Part shown: piece after piece, positions 28,201 through 37,559 of the stretch
Layout: every line of letters starts with the position of its first letter
Numbering within the stretch: the stretch's first letter is position 1
Assembly (NCBI GenBank): GCA_008012315.1
Contig: SSEL01000001.1
Location: 186,001-250,000, forward strand
Length of the DNA: 64,000 nucleotides
Source: Rhodospirillaceae bacterium
GTDB taxonomy: Bacteria > Pseudomonadota > Alphaproteobacteria > Dongiales > Dongiaceae
Direction of reading: 5' to 3'
Program-made: the position numbers and the translations under genes
Notes under the pieces: generated by a model
Database searches by the model: none
What the model saw: the letters and a program-made list of their open reading frames with translations, nothing else
Told to the model about the DNA's origin: nothing

Positions 28201-28932
28201 ACCGATACCGGCATCGGCATGACCGAGAACGATATCGAGAAGGCGCTGGATCCTTTCGGCCAGGTGGATGGCGAAATCGCCCGCCAGCACCAGGGCACCG
28301 GGCTTGGCCTGCCTCTGGTCAAGGTCATGGCCGAGGTGCATGGCGGCAGCTTGGAAATCGAGAGCGAGCCAGGACGCGGTACGACCATGCGGATCCGCCT
28401 GCCGGGCGACATGTCTGCCGGGCCGCAGAACAACAGCGGCGCCGGTGACCGTTACAACAGCGGTTCGGAGGATGGCTCGGCATCGCGGCGCGATCTCGCC
28501 GATGGCGGCGCTACCGACGATTTTGCAGCATCGTCAAATACCGTGCGATCGAACCGGCGTATCCTCCTGGCGGAAGACAATCCGATGAACCAGCGGTTGT
28601 TCATCGATGTGCTGCGCACGCTGGGTGCGGAAATCGACTGCGTGGAAGACGGCGAAGCGGCGGTCGAGCGGGCGATCGACGGTGGCTATGATCTGATCCT
28701 GATGGATATCCAGATGCCGAAAATGGGCGGTGTCGACGCCACCCGGCGCATCCGGGCCGAGAGCGCCTTGTCGGAGGTGCCGATCATCGCTTTGACGGCC
28801 CATGCCATGGAGGGCGATCGCGACCGCTACCTGGCTGCCGGCATGACCGATTATCTCACCAAGCCGGTTGATCTCACGGCTTTGCTGACCGTGGTCTCCG
28901 GCTATCTCGGCCTCTCGCCGGTTGCGGCCTGA
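25246..28932 (+). CDS. Hybrid sensor histidine kinase with GAF-like, five PAS, HisKA, HATPase and receiver domains
   Basis: A 1228-residue protein without obvious membrane helices, so probably a cytoplasmic sensor. Order: a GAF-like region (about 15-165), PAS modules starting near residues 180, 300, 425, 560 and 675, a coiled coil near 785-825, HisKA with HMSHELRTPLN (phospho-His about H839), and HATPase boxes NLLSNALKF, DTGIGM and GTGLGLPLV. A Ser/Asp-rich linker leads to a receiver domain with phospho-Asp about D1154 in LILMDIQMPKMGG. The TTG start is supported by an AAGGAAG site. No response regulator is adjacent, and the signal is unknown. Confidence 0.9.
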   Translation: MTAERAGNSQTDLSQLIDPQALLRAVANAQAGFLAGTEPARIFAGLLDAMLRLTGSHQGMIVQRRSDGAAFHPVAAQPPVVAGDDCGGIWRRRVDTVLATGAPARGDAADSFLALPIVSGPADRPAVIGVVGLADRPGGYDGDLADLLQPLLLTAATLLSAGLRQSDTAISSDSDIRRISDIVGNLGEIVWSARLPGFQPLYVSPAIETLTGYAADRVIADADFFDAITPPEDLAVRNAALEQAMRSGRCDVVYRLRRADDGLRWVRCKGAVFYDAKGRPQRIDGTLSDVTAEREALEQARKTEALYRAVVEDQQEAIIRFRPDFTVTFVNRQYAGYYNLAPEDLLGIRMSDLLTAVEFGLLEGEVAALSPAKPTLIQEYEKILPDGSTRWLRWVNRALFDTAGTLGEVQCVGHDITDLKRLESELAAGRELFGLVVASSGDGIFDWNVDTGEVWYSPRWKEIFGYRDDELENTYETWERLIHPEDRQMVLDRGAAYFREPVGVLRSLARYRHRNGSIVYIESRVIRRQNAADGCLRVVGAYSDVTEKVLAEQRMRDAIESLPDAFVWFDADDHVIMHNERYLEFFPFMRAMGDLRGKSFAEMVRSSFGQLGRAVDVETYVTERMDRHRQGGSFEMRLEDDTWVRVSERRTADNGTVSVWSNISDLKQAQQRLLDAVESMQEGFLLIGPDRRVILSNRHCREMYPIAGHLLAPGCSYEAFVRFGAMNGQFLEALDRNEDYVAEALALLENRSEMRVERELAGGRWVLVSQRCMDDGSVVSIRTDLTPQKMREAELEAARNQLAKQAAVLVDLAEKLEEARLSAVEASKAKTRFLAHMSHELRTPLNAILGFAKLIGDEMFGPIGVAKYAEYAGLIHESGSHLLSLINDVLDLSKIEAGRMVLDCQAVSVDALAAGSTRLMEGLAKDRNVHLCVEVMPDCRQVFGDERAIKQMIINLLSNALKFTPASGTVTLQFAVDGAGAAITVTDTGIGMTENDIEKALDPFGQVDGEIARQHQGTGLGLPLVKVMAEVHGGSLEIESEPGRGTTMRIRLPGDMSAGPQNNSGAGDRYNSGSEDGSASRRDLADGGATDDFAASSNTVRSNRRILLAEDNPMNQRLFIDVLRTLGAEIDCVEDGEAAVERAIDGGYDLILMDIQMPKMGGVDATRRIRAESALSEVPIIALTAHAMEGDRDRYLAAGMTDYLTKPVDLTALLTVVSGYLGLSPVAA

Positions 28933-28944
28933 GGATATCTTGTC

Positions 28945-29469
28945 TCAGAACAGCCGCCCCTGCCCGCGTTCGAGATCGAGCAGGAAGGTCTTGGCGCGAA
29001 GCCCGAGCGCGCTGCTATAGCCACCGATCGAATTGGCGCCAAGGATGCGGTGACAGGGGATGATGACGGCGATCGGATTTTGCCCGCAGGCCTGGCCGAC
29101 CACCTGTGCCGGGGCGCCCAGCGTCGTGGCGACATCGCCATAGGTGCGGCTGCGGCCATAGGGGATCGCCAGCATCTGCTGCCACACGGATTTGGCGAAG
29201 TCGCTGCCGGCTGCCTCAAGCGGCAGGTCGAAGTCATGCAGCTTGCCGTCGATATAGGCCCGCAATTGCCGGCAAGCTTCATCAAGCAGCGGCGAAGCGT
29301 CCCGCTGTTTCGGTTGCCGGTGATGCCAGTGCAATTGCACGATGGCGCTGTCGGTGGCGGCGACATCGATCCAGCCGATCGGCGTTTCGATCGAGGCATG
29401 GCCGATCGCTTCGGCCGGTCGTTCATCGACCAACATCTCGGAACCGGTTTCTTTCATGGACGGTTTCAT
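28945..29469 (-). CDS. ogt: Methylated-DNA--protein-cysteine methyltransferase
   Basis: A 174-residue suicide enzyme that moves methyl groups from O6-methylguanine to its own cysteine. The active-site IIPCHRI is intact and is followed by GGYSSALGLRAKTFLLDLE. The upstream helix-turn-helix block IPYGRSRTYGDVATTLGAPAQVVGQACGQNP is also normal. It converges with the hybrid kinase and follows the DUF255 gene, with only 17 bp between them. Confidence 0.93.
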   Translation of the reverse strand: MKPSMKETGSEMLVDERPAEAIGHASIETPIGWIDVAATDSAIVQLHWHHRQPKQRDASPLLDEACRQLRAYIDGKLHDFDLPLEAAGSDFAKSVWQQMLAIPYGRSRTYGDVATTLGAPAQVVGQACGQNPIAVIIPCHRILGANSIGGYSSALGLRAKTFLLDLERGQGRLF

Positions 29470-29486
29470 GGGTCGGATATCTCCCG

Positions 29487-31616
<2,130 letters not shown>

Positions 31617-31854
31617 CGTTTCGAACCTATCCTGCCGTGCCGGTTTATTGAAGGCCTTATGGCCGTTCTGGGCAATGCGCTCTTGTAATCAACAAATGGG
31701 AACGCGGATCGCTGCATGCGCGGTCGGGCAAATCGCCATCAACCCTGCCGTGATTGGCCGGTATCGGCTATCCGGTCCTTGCCGCGGCCGGAACCCCGCC
31801 TGTAAGGTGGTCAATCATAGCTGGAAGTCCATCGGTATGGACGTGAGGTGAGGG

Positions 31855-32100
31855 ATGAAGGTCAAAATCGATATCGACTGCTCGCCGGAAGAGGCGAGGG
31901 CCTTTTTCGGCCTGCCGGATGTCGGCCCGATGCAGCGTGCCGTGATGCAGGAAATGCAGGACCGGATGCTCGCGGCGATGCGCGGCACCGATGCGGAAAC
32001 CTTGCTGAAAACCTGGATGCCCGCGGGCGTGGCCGGATTGGAGCAGATGCAGAAGATGTTCTGGCAGCAATTCGGCGGCATGCAGGGCGATAAGAAGTGA
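31855..32100 (+). CDS. DUF6489-family small protein
   Basis: An 81-residue, mostly helical protein opening MKVKIDIDCSPEEARAFFGLPDVGPMQ, which fits the short alphaproteobacterial family DUF6489. MKTWMP-like and QMQKMFWQQF segments follow. No function is known. A GAGGTGAGGG leader precedes the ATG. It is the first gene of a short plus-strand run with the ferredoxin-like protein and mnmE. Confidence 0.72.
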   Translation: MKVKIDIDCSPEEARAFFGLPDVGPMQRAVMQEMQDRMLAAMRGTDAETLLKTWMPAGVAGLEQMQKMFWQQFGGMQGDKK

Positions 32101-32157
32101 CTGGATTTGCCGGGACCGAAGCGGGCCTGTCGGCAGGAAATGGCTGGATGAAACAGA

Positions 32158-32592
32158 ATGCGTGACCAGAACCCCAATCGCCCCCGCAATCTCCCGGGCG
32201 ATCCGGCACCCTATTACGAAGCCCATGTCTTCTGCTGCGTCAATGAGCGGCCGGCGGGACATAAGCGCGGCTGCTGCAAGAGCGAGGGTGCCGAAAAACT
32301 GCGGAATTATATGAAGGCCCGCGCCAAGGAGCTTGGCCTGGAAGGTATTCGGATCAACCAGTCGGGCTGCCTGGATCGCTGCGAGCTGGGGCCCACCATG
32401 GTGATCTACCCGGAAGGCGTCTGGTACAGCGTGGCGACGGTCGAGGATGTCGAAGCCGTCCTGCAGCGTCATCTGGTCGCCGGTGAACGGGTCGAGCATC
32501 TGATGCTGCAACCCGGCGACAACCTGCCCGAGGATCGCCAACTGCCGCAGGAGATGGCGACACAGCGGGCGGCGGCCGCCACGGCCGAATGA
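32158..32592 (+). CDS. Thioredoxin-like 2Fe-2S ferredoxin
   Basis: A 144-residue protein with the thioredoxin-like ferredoxin cysteine pattern: HVFCCVNERPAGHKRGCCK near residues 24-42 and GCLDRCELGPTMVIYPEG near residues 71-88. These supply the four ligands of a [2Fe-2S] cluster. The C-terminal tail is Ala/Gln-rich. Such genes commonly stand next to mnmE in alphaproteobacteria, and mnmE starts 34 bp later here. The electron-transfer partner is unknown. Confidence 0.85.
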   Translation: MRDQNPNRPRNLPGDPAPYYEAHVFCCVNERPAGHKRGCCKSEGAEKLRNYMKARAKELGLEGIRINQSGCLDRCELGPTMVIYPEGVWYSVATVEDVEAVLQRHLVAGERVEHLMLQPGDNLPEDRQLPQEMATQRAAAATAE

Positions 32593-32626
32593 TCTCGCCC
32601 GGCGAGGCTCACCCGGTGAGGCGGTG

Positions 32627-33991
32627 ATGACGGTTTCCACAATTTTTGCCCAAGCGACGGCGCCGGGCCGGGCCGGTATCGCCGTCTTTCGTATTTCCGG
32701 GCCGCAATCTGCGCGTGTATTGGAAGGATTGACGCGGACGGCCTTGCCGGCGCCGCGCCGGGCCGCGCGGCGAACCTTATGGAGCGCCGACGGGCTTGGA
32801 CCCGAACCGATCGATGATGCCCTTGCCATCTGGTTTCCTGGCCCTGCGAGCTTCACGGGCGAGGACCTCGTCGAGCTGCATGTCCATGGCAGCATGGCGG
32901 TTGTCGCTGCCCTCGCGCAGGAGTTGAAAGTCCATCATAACCTCGTCTTGGCCGAACCCGGTGAATTCACCCGCCGTGCCTTCGATAACGGCAAACTGGA
33001 CCTGACCGAAGTGGAGGGCCTGGCCGATCTGATCGCCGCCGAGACCGAGGCGCAGCGGCGCCAGGCGATGCGGCAGGCGGGTGGGGCCTTGTCGCGCCTT
33101 TATGAGGGCTGGCGGGAAAAGCTGGTCAATGCCCTGGCGCGGCTGGAGGCGGCCATCGATTTTCCCGATGAGGATCTGCCGCCCGATCTCATTCCCGCCG
33201 TCGACCAGGCCATGGCCGCGGCGGAAGAGGCGATCGGCCTGCATCTCGATGACGGACGGCGCGGCGAGCGCCTGCGCGACGGGCTGTCGATCGCCATTCT
33301 CGGTGCCCCGAATGCCGGCAAATCCAGTTTGCTCAACCGCCTTGCCCGCCGCGAGGCCGCGATCGTTTCCACCCAGGCGGGGACGACCCGCGATGTCATC
33401 GAACTGCATCTCGATCTCGGCGGCTATCCGGTCACCCTGGCCGATACCGCCGGTTTGCGCGAAACCGTCGATGCCATCGAAGCGGAAGGGGTGAAGCGGG
33501 CCTTCGACCGGGCGGCGGCGGCGGATCTCAAATTGCTGGTGCTGGACGGTACCGCCTTGGGAACCGAGCGGCCGCTGATCGACGCCGAGACCGCCAAGCT
33601 GATTGATGATGATGCGCTTCTGGTGTTGAACAAGGCCGATTTGGCAGGCGGTGCGTCCGGTGCCGACATGCCGCGCGAAATCGCCGGCCATGCGGTGCTC
33701 CCCGTATCCGCTTTGACCGGCGCCGGCATCGAGCAACTGGTCGAAGCCTTGAGCACGACGGCAGGTGCCCGCCTGGCATTGGGCACGGCGCCGGCTTTGA
33801 CCCGGGAACGGCATCGTGCCGCTTTGGAGCGCTGCCAGGCGGCATTGCTGCGCGGTATCGATGCGGAATTGCCGGAATTGAAGGGTGAGGATTTACGGCT
33901 GGCGGTCCAGGCCCTGGGCGAGATCACCGGCCGCGTCGATGTGGAAGAGATCCTGGATCGGATCTTCAGGGAATTCTGTATCGGAAAATAA
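32627..33991 (+). CDS. mnmE: tRNA uridine-5-carboxymethylaminomethyl synthesis GTPase
   Basis: With MnmG it modifies the wobble uridine of several tRNAs. The 454-residue protein has the N-terminal tetrahydrofolate-binding domain (TIFAQATAPGRAGIAVFRISGP), then a helical domain interrupted by a G domain with GAPNAGKSS, DTAG and NKAD. The C-terminus is CIGK, the conserved catalytic-cysteine ending. The ATG at 32627 follows an in-frame GTG. A transposon is inserted on its stop codon: the TAA at 33989-33991 lies within the 8-bp target duplication, so the protein is unaltered. Confidence 0.96.
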   Translation: MTVSTIFAQATAPGRAGIAVFRISGPQSARVLEGLTRTALPAPRRAARRTLWSADGLGPEPIDDALAIWFPGPASFTGEDLVELHVHGSMAVVAALAQELKVHHNLVLAEPGEFTRRAFDNGKLDLTEVEGLADLIAAETEAQRRQAMRQAGGALSRLYEGWREKLVNALARLEAAIDFPDEDLPPDLIPAVDQAMAAAEEAIGLHLDDGRRGERLRDGLSIAILGAPNAGKSSLLNRLARREAAIVSTQAGTTRDVIELHLDLGGYPVTLADTAGLRETVDAIEAEGVKRAFDRAAAADLKLLVLDGTALGTERPLIDAETAKLIDDDALLVLNKADLAGGASGADMPREIAGHAVLPVSALTGAGIEQLVEALSTTAGARLALGTAPALTRERHRAALERCQAALLRGIDAELPELKGEDLRLAVQALGEITGRVDVEEILDRIFREFCIGK

Positions 33992-33992
33992 T
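33985..33992 (+). repeat. Target-site duplication, left copy (AAAATAAT)
   Basis: The 8-bp AAAATAAT just outside the left inverted repeat is repeated exactly at 38573-38580 just outside the right one. It contains the mnmE TAA. Eight-bp AT-rich duplications are typical of the IS1595 family. Confidence 0.92.
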
Positions 33993-34016
33993 CGGTCTTA
34001 TGTAGCAAACACACCT
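33993..34016 (+). repeat. Left terminal inverted repeat of the transposon
   Basis: The first 16 bases, CGGTCTTATGTAGCAA, match the right end exactly in inverse orientation. The next eight (ACACACCT against GTGCACCT) match at five positions. Confidence 0.92.
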
Positions 34017-34080
34017 CAAGCCCTCCTGCTTCAAGGTACTGGCTCGGCTACGGTCAATGCTTCCGATAATGGGGCGTGAA

Positions 34081-34515
34081 ATGGCTGAGACGCATGTTGT
34101 GTTTGCACTGAAAGAGAAGCGCGCAAGACTGGCCGGCGAGCTACAGGCGGCACAGGTCCGCGTGACGCTCCTCAAATGCGATATTGCGGCGGTGGATTCG
34201 TGCCTCCGCATGTTCGGGGCCGAGGTGGACCCGGAGACGATCGCGCCTAAGCGGACTCTCGGAAAGAACATCGGCGTGCCCAAGGGTGCCGGCGGTCGGA
34301 TGGCCGTTGATATCCTCCGGGAGACAGGCGGCGCTTTCGATTGCCGAGAATTGGCTGTGCAAGTGCTAGTCAGACTGCGAAAGCCGGCTGAGCCGGAAGC
34401 CGTCACAATGCTCGCTAAGACGATTCACAGCACATTCTCACGGCACAGAACGAAGCAGGTCGAATATGACCGCAGCACCTATCCCGGAAAATGGCGGATC
34501 ATTCAGCAATCGTGA
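34081..34515 (+). CDS. Transposon-borne coiled-coil/winged-helix-like protein, unknown function
   Basis: A 144-residue protein. The N-terminus (AETHVVFALKEKRARLAGELQAAQ) is a coiled coil, followed by a VDSCLRMFGAEVDPETI linker. A C-terminal domain that may be winged-helix ends in a basic KWRIIQ tail. Similar short proteins with an 'LRxFxPDxDPxxI' block are common in rhizobial genomes as I recall, often near mobile elements. The ATG at 34081 follows GGGGCG. It is the first gene inside the left end of the transposon and may be DNA binding. Confidence 0.6.
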   Translation: MAETHVVFALKEKRARLAGELQAAQVRVTLLKCDIAAVDSCLRMFGAEVDPETIAPKRTLGKNIGVPKGAGGRMAVDILRETGGAFDCRELAVQVLVRLRKPAEPEAVTMLAKTIHSTFSRHRTKQVEYDRSTYPGKWRIIQQS

Positions 34516-34578
34516 TCAAATCGTGATCAGGGGCCGGGACAGTATCCGATATGGGAGATGGTAAAGCGATAACGTCCC

Positions 34579-34839
34579 TCAGTTGTTGCGCGACGCGTTT
34601 TGCCGCCCCGAGGCCAACGCATAGATGTCCACTAGCCTTACGGCAGCTTCATATGAGGCTGCTTTGGCTAGGATTTCAATTCCAGTAGTAGGTCTCAATG
34701 TGTCATATTCATAAATAAAGTACCCGGAATCGTCGCCCAACTCGTAGGCATCATTCGCCTCGAACGTGTCCCGGGAAATTGGAGCGATAGAAACCTGCCG
34801 CCCATCAGATAGCGTGGTTGAGAATAGGATCTGCCTCAT
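34579..34839 (-). CDS. Transposon-borne small protein, unknown function
   Basis: An 86-residue acidic-to-neutral protein (DGRQVSIAPISRDTFEAND, then DDSGYFIYEYD and a helical end EAAVRLVDIYALASG). I recognise no family. Its ATG (complement of 34837-34839) overlaps the ATG of the opposite-strand gene at 34838 in a CATG palindrome, so at least one of the two starts may be elsewhere. GC is low like the rest of the cargo. Confidence 0.5.
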   Translation of the reverse strand: MRQILFSTTLSDGRQVSIAPISRDTFEANDAYELGDDSGYFIYEYDTLRPTTGIEILAKAASYEAAVRLVDIYALASGRQNASRNN

Positions 34840-35620
34840 GGATGCCCCCAAGAAAGTCTGGCGAGTCAACAGGACACCTAGGTTCACTGCTCTTACCATG
34901 GGTGAGTTCATGGCTGCCGATGACCGCCGCCGCGAAACCATGCTCAGAAACATGAAGTTTGAGCGGCTAGCACCATCGCTGTTATATCGTAGCCTTAACA
35001 ATGCTGTCACTAAATTTCTCACAAGTCCTACAAGGGACAAGAGCATTCTTGCCAAATGCCGCGCCTATTTGCAGGCAGAAATTGAGGCGTCTATCAACCC
35101 TCAGCAGAGAGAAAATCTAACCTATGAGACGAGGGCACTCGACGCTTTCGAAAATAGCTTGAACGCCCTTCCGATGGCTGGTGCCAACTTTGAGCACGCT
35201 CCGCAGGCCACCGCACCAATAACCTACTCACAGGTACACATTAGTGTTTGGCCGATGGCCAGAGTTCGTGTGATTAGGCCGCGTGGAGCAACCCTCATCG
35301 GTGCCCTTATAGTTGATTTGGCTAAAGGGATCACACCCCGAACGGAAGCCGCCAAAGAGCGGCTAACGGACGAAATGACCTTTTCCGCAGTACTGCTGCA
35401 TGAATTTGCGGCCACCAATCTGGTCAACGACGGCGAGAAATCTTCACCCGAACATTGCTGGATTTTTCACAGCCATAGGCAACAGCTCCTCGCCGCGCCA
35501 AATGCGTATAAGAAAATTCTCGCGAACATTGAGGCGGCTTGCCAGCATATATCCCGAGGCTGGGATGACATTAAGCCCCCGGAAACATTCGACGCAAAGT
35601 TTGCTAGCTACCGCAGCTAA
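34838..35620 (+). CDS. Transposon-borne protein, unknown function
   Basis: A 260-residue soluble protein without recognisable motifs. The first part is basic (KKVWRVNRTPRFTAL, then RRRETMLRNMKFERLAPSLLYRSL), the middle is helical, and SQVHISVWPMARVRVIRPRGATLIGALIVDLAKG suggests a beta sheet. Late on, LLHEFAATNLV contains an H-E-F pair that could be metal-binding, but no HExxH is present. Starts are possible at 34766 or at 34838. It converges with the transposase gene (end at 35658). Confidence 0.55.
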   Translation: MDAPKKVWRVNRTPRFTALTMGEFMAADDRRRETMLRNMKFERLAPSLLYRSLNNAVTKFLTSPTRDKSILAKCRAYLQAEIEASINPQQRENLTYETRALDAFENSLNALPMAGANFEHAPQATAPITYSQVHISVWPMARVRVIRPRGATLIGALIVDLAKGITPRTEAAKERLTDEMTFSAVLLHEFAATNLVNDGEKSSPEHCWIFHSHRQQLLAAPNAYKKILANIEAACQHISRGWDDIKPPETFDAKFASYRS

Positions 35621-35657
35621 GGCCACTTGCCACACTCCTGTTGCCAGTCGGTAGGGC

Positions 35658-36572
35658 TTAACGCTGCCAATAACCCTTCCACTGGCGACTGACCGGATGG
35701 GCCAAAGCCGCAGCAACGACCACGCCGAACTGTTCGCCGTTGCTGACGCGGCGGTTATCTTCCCGCCACGCCATCTCGTTCGCATAGGCAGCCAGATACT
35801 TGCCGCTGATGTGGTGATGCGTGCCGATCTCAGCGCGACGGAGACGGCTAAAGAAGCTTTCCGCCATGTTGGTGCAGGCTGAGCCATCCGAATAAGCCTG
35901 CGAGTGATTGATGCGCTTGGTCTCGAAGCGGCCATGGAACGCATCCCAATGCGAAGCTTCGTCAGCATGGATCACGGTGTCACGCTCGACACGGTTCATG
36001 ATCGTTTCAACCGACGCATCTTCCGACTTGAACACGAAAGGAAGCGTTGTGCCGTTGCGTTCGCGCATGATCACAACCACGCGGCGCTTACCGTTCTGGT
36101 TCTTTGCCAAGCGACGGTCGCGACGGTTTTCCTTGTAATTGGCGGGCTTCACGTAGCCGCCAAAATAGGCGCCATCAACCTCGACTTCGCCGCTGATCTC
36201 TTCGTCCTGCACTTCCGACGCCATCGCTTCGCGGAGCTTGTGAGCGAGAACGAACGCCGTCTTGTACTGGACATTGAGATCCCGGCTGAGCTGCAAGGCG
36301 CTGTGGCCCTTGGCACCATTCATGAAGATGGCGATAGCGAGCAGGTAGTCGCGGATCGGCAGCTTATGGCTGGCAAAGATCGTTCCCGAAGTGACCGAGA
36401 ACTGATGATTGCAGCCCTTGCACTTCCAGATCGGACGCGAGGCATAGGCATAGACCGCCAGGCAGCCACAGCGCGGGCAGAAAGCCTCGCCGTCATTGCT
36501 AGACCACCGAATGCGCTGGAAGGTCTGACGGGCTTCCTCGTCGCTCATACGGGCGACTTGAGCTAGGCTCAA
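35658..36572 (-). CDS. IS1595-family transposase
   Basis: A 304-residue protein with an N-terminal zinc ribbon (CPRCG and CKGCNHQFSVTSGTIFASHKLP), then a DDE domain. EVEVDGAYFGGYV holds the first Asp, VIHADEASHWDAFHGRF the second, and NMAESFFSRLRRAEIGTHHHIS lies in the region of the last acidic residue (Glu or Asn-type variants occur). It looks complete. The frame opens with a TTG at 36572; an ATG eight codons later (36548) is the alternative. It moves the surrounding element. Confidence 0.93.
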   Translation of the reverse strand: MSLAQVARMSDEEARQTFQRIRWSSNDGEAFCPRCGCLAVYAYASRPIWKCKGCNHQFSVTSGTIFASHKLPIRDYLLAIAIFMNGAKGHSALQLSRDLNVQYKTAFVLAHKLREAMASEVQDEEISGEVEVDGAYFGGYVKPANYKENRRDRRLAKNQNGKRRVVVIMRERNGTTLPFVFKSEDASVETIMNRVERDTVIHADEASHWDAFHGRFETKRINHSQAYSDGSACTNMAESFFSRLRRAEIGTHHHISGKYLAAYANEMAWREDNRRVSNGEQFGVVVAAALAHPVSRQWKGYWQR

Positions 36573-36721
36573 GGTCCGTGCGGCTTTGGAGAGGAGGAAG
36601 TGCTGTGCTATTTGCCATCAAATCCGTTACGTATGTAACGAATATGGTGGCATTCTGTACCGTTGTCAATGACGAACGTATCGAATATGATGGCATAAGT
36701 ACCGATTTTGGAGCTAATGCC

Positions 36722-36949
36722 ATGCCGGAAGTCGATTGGAGTGCAAAGGTTAAGGGTCTGCTCAAAGCCGAATTGAAGCGCCGCAGCGTCACGTACGCCC
36801 AGCTAGTCGATAAGCTGGCGGAGATCGGCGTGAAGGAAACGGAAGTCAATATTCGCAATAAGATAGCGAGGGGCGGCTTTACAGCGGTGTTTCTGATCCA
36901 GTGTCTTGAAGCAATCGGATCAAAAACCCTCAGAATGACGGACGATTGA
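36722..36949 (+). CDS. DUF6471 protein, probable small DNA-binding regulator
   Basis: A 75-residue protein opening MPEVDWSAKVKGLLKAELKRRSVTYAQLVDKLAEIG and then NIRNKIARGGFTAVFLIQCLEAIG, matching DUF6471. The layout resembles a lambda-repressor-like helix-turn-helix. It is divergent from the IS1595 transposase, with 149 bp between starts, so it may repress transposase expression. The ATG at 36722 was chosen over an upstream in-frame start that lacks conservation. Confidence 0.7.
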   Translation: MPEVDWSAKVKGLLKAELKRRSVTYAQLVDKLAEIGVKETEVNIRNKIARGGFTAVFLIQCLEAIGSKTLRMTDD

Positions 36950-36958
36950 AAAGAGCAT

Positions 36959-37558
36959 TTAGCTGCGATCGCCGAATGCGGTGACCACGTTAGATTTCGG
37001 AGCGTCTTTCTGCGCCGTGATGTTCTCGAAGTACGCTGCCTGCCAAATTAGGTCGTTCATCGCAGAAACGGCATCTACCGCCTGCTTAATCGCATAGATA
37101 GTAATGCTAATGACAAATGCGAACGCAACTCTCTGCCCCGTCACGTGTACGTCGTCAAAAAGCGCCAATAGCAGACCGCCGCCAGATACCAAGACTGCCG
37201 CAATCTGAACAAAATGCATAAAATTGATGTGTACGAGATAGGGATTGAGTTGATCGTGCTTGGTAAGAAAAGCCACGAATTCCTTCTTGAACAGAATGTC
37301 ATAGATCCTGCCGAAGGCCGTCCACCCAAGCGCGAGAATCAATCCATTGAGAGTCAAGATTCCCGTATATACCGCGACTGAAACGCCCCAATTCGTTTGC
37401 CCCCAGAAAACAGCGGGGATGAGCCATGCCGCTCCGAACCCGATGAGCAGCGTGACGCCAAAGCCATACGGAATTATTGAGCGCCATCCACTTGTCTGCG
37501 CCTCCCGATGAAGAAGCGCCAGATATGATGGCAGAAACTTCGGCCGCCTATCTTCCAT
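36959..37558 (-). CDS. Four-helix membrane protein, transposon cargo (module gene 2)
   Basis: A 199-residue protein with four predicted membrane helices at about residues 27-50, 56-80, 112-135 and 141-163, and soluble ends. I know no family for it. It starts one base after the stop codon of the upstream 300-residue gene, so the two form a tight operon. The pairing of a soluble protein with a small multi-helix membrane protein on a mobile element is the layout of several defence or effector modules, but that is inference. Confidence 0.62.
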   Translation of the reverse strand: MEDRRPKFLPSYLALLHREAQTSGWRSIIPYGFGVTLLIGFGAAWLIPAVFWGQTNWGVSVAVYTGILTLNGLILALGWTAFGRIYDILFKKEFVAFLTKHDQLNPYLVHINFMHFVQIAAVLVSGGGLLLALFDDVHVTGQRVAFAFVISITIYAIKQAVDAVSAMNDLIWQAAYFENITAQKDAPKSNVVTAFGDRS

Positions 37559-37559
37559 G

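Noticed and set aside
25225-28341. Long open frame (over 1000 codons) antisense to the hybrid kinase
   Set aside because: It mirrors the kinase's codon pattern in GC-rich DNA. The plus-strand frame has clear PAS, HisKA and receiver motifs; the antisense has none.
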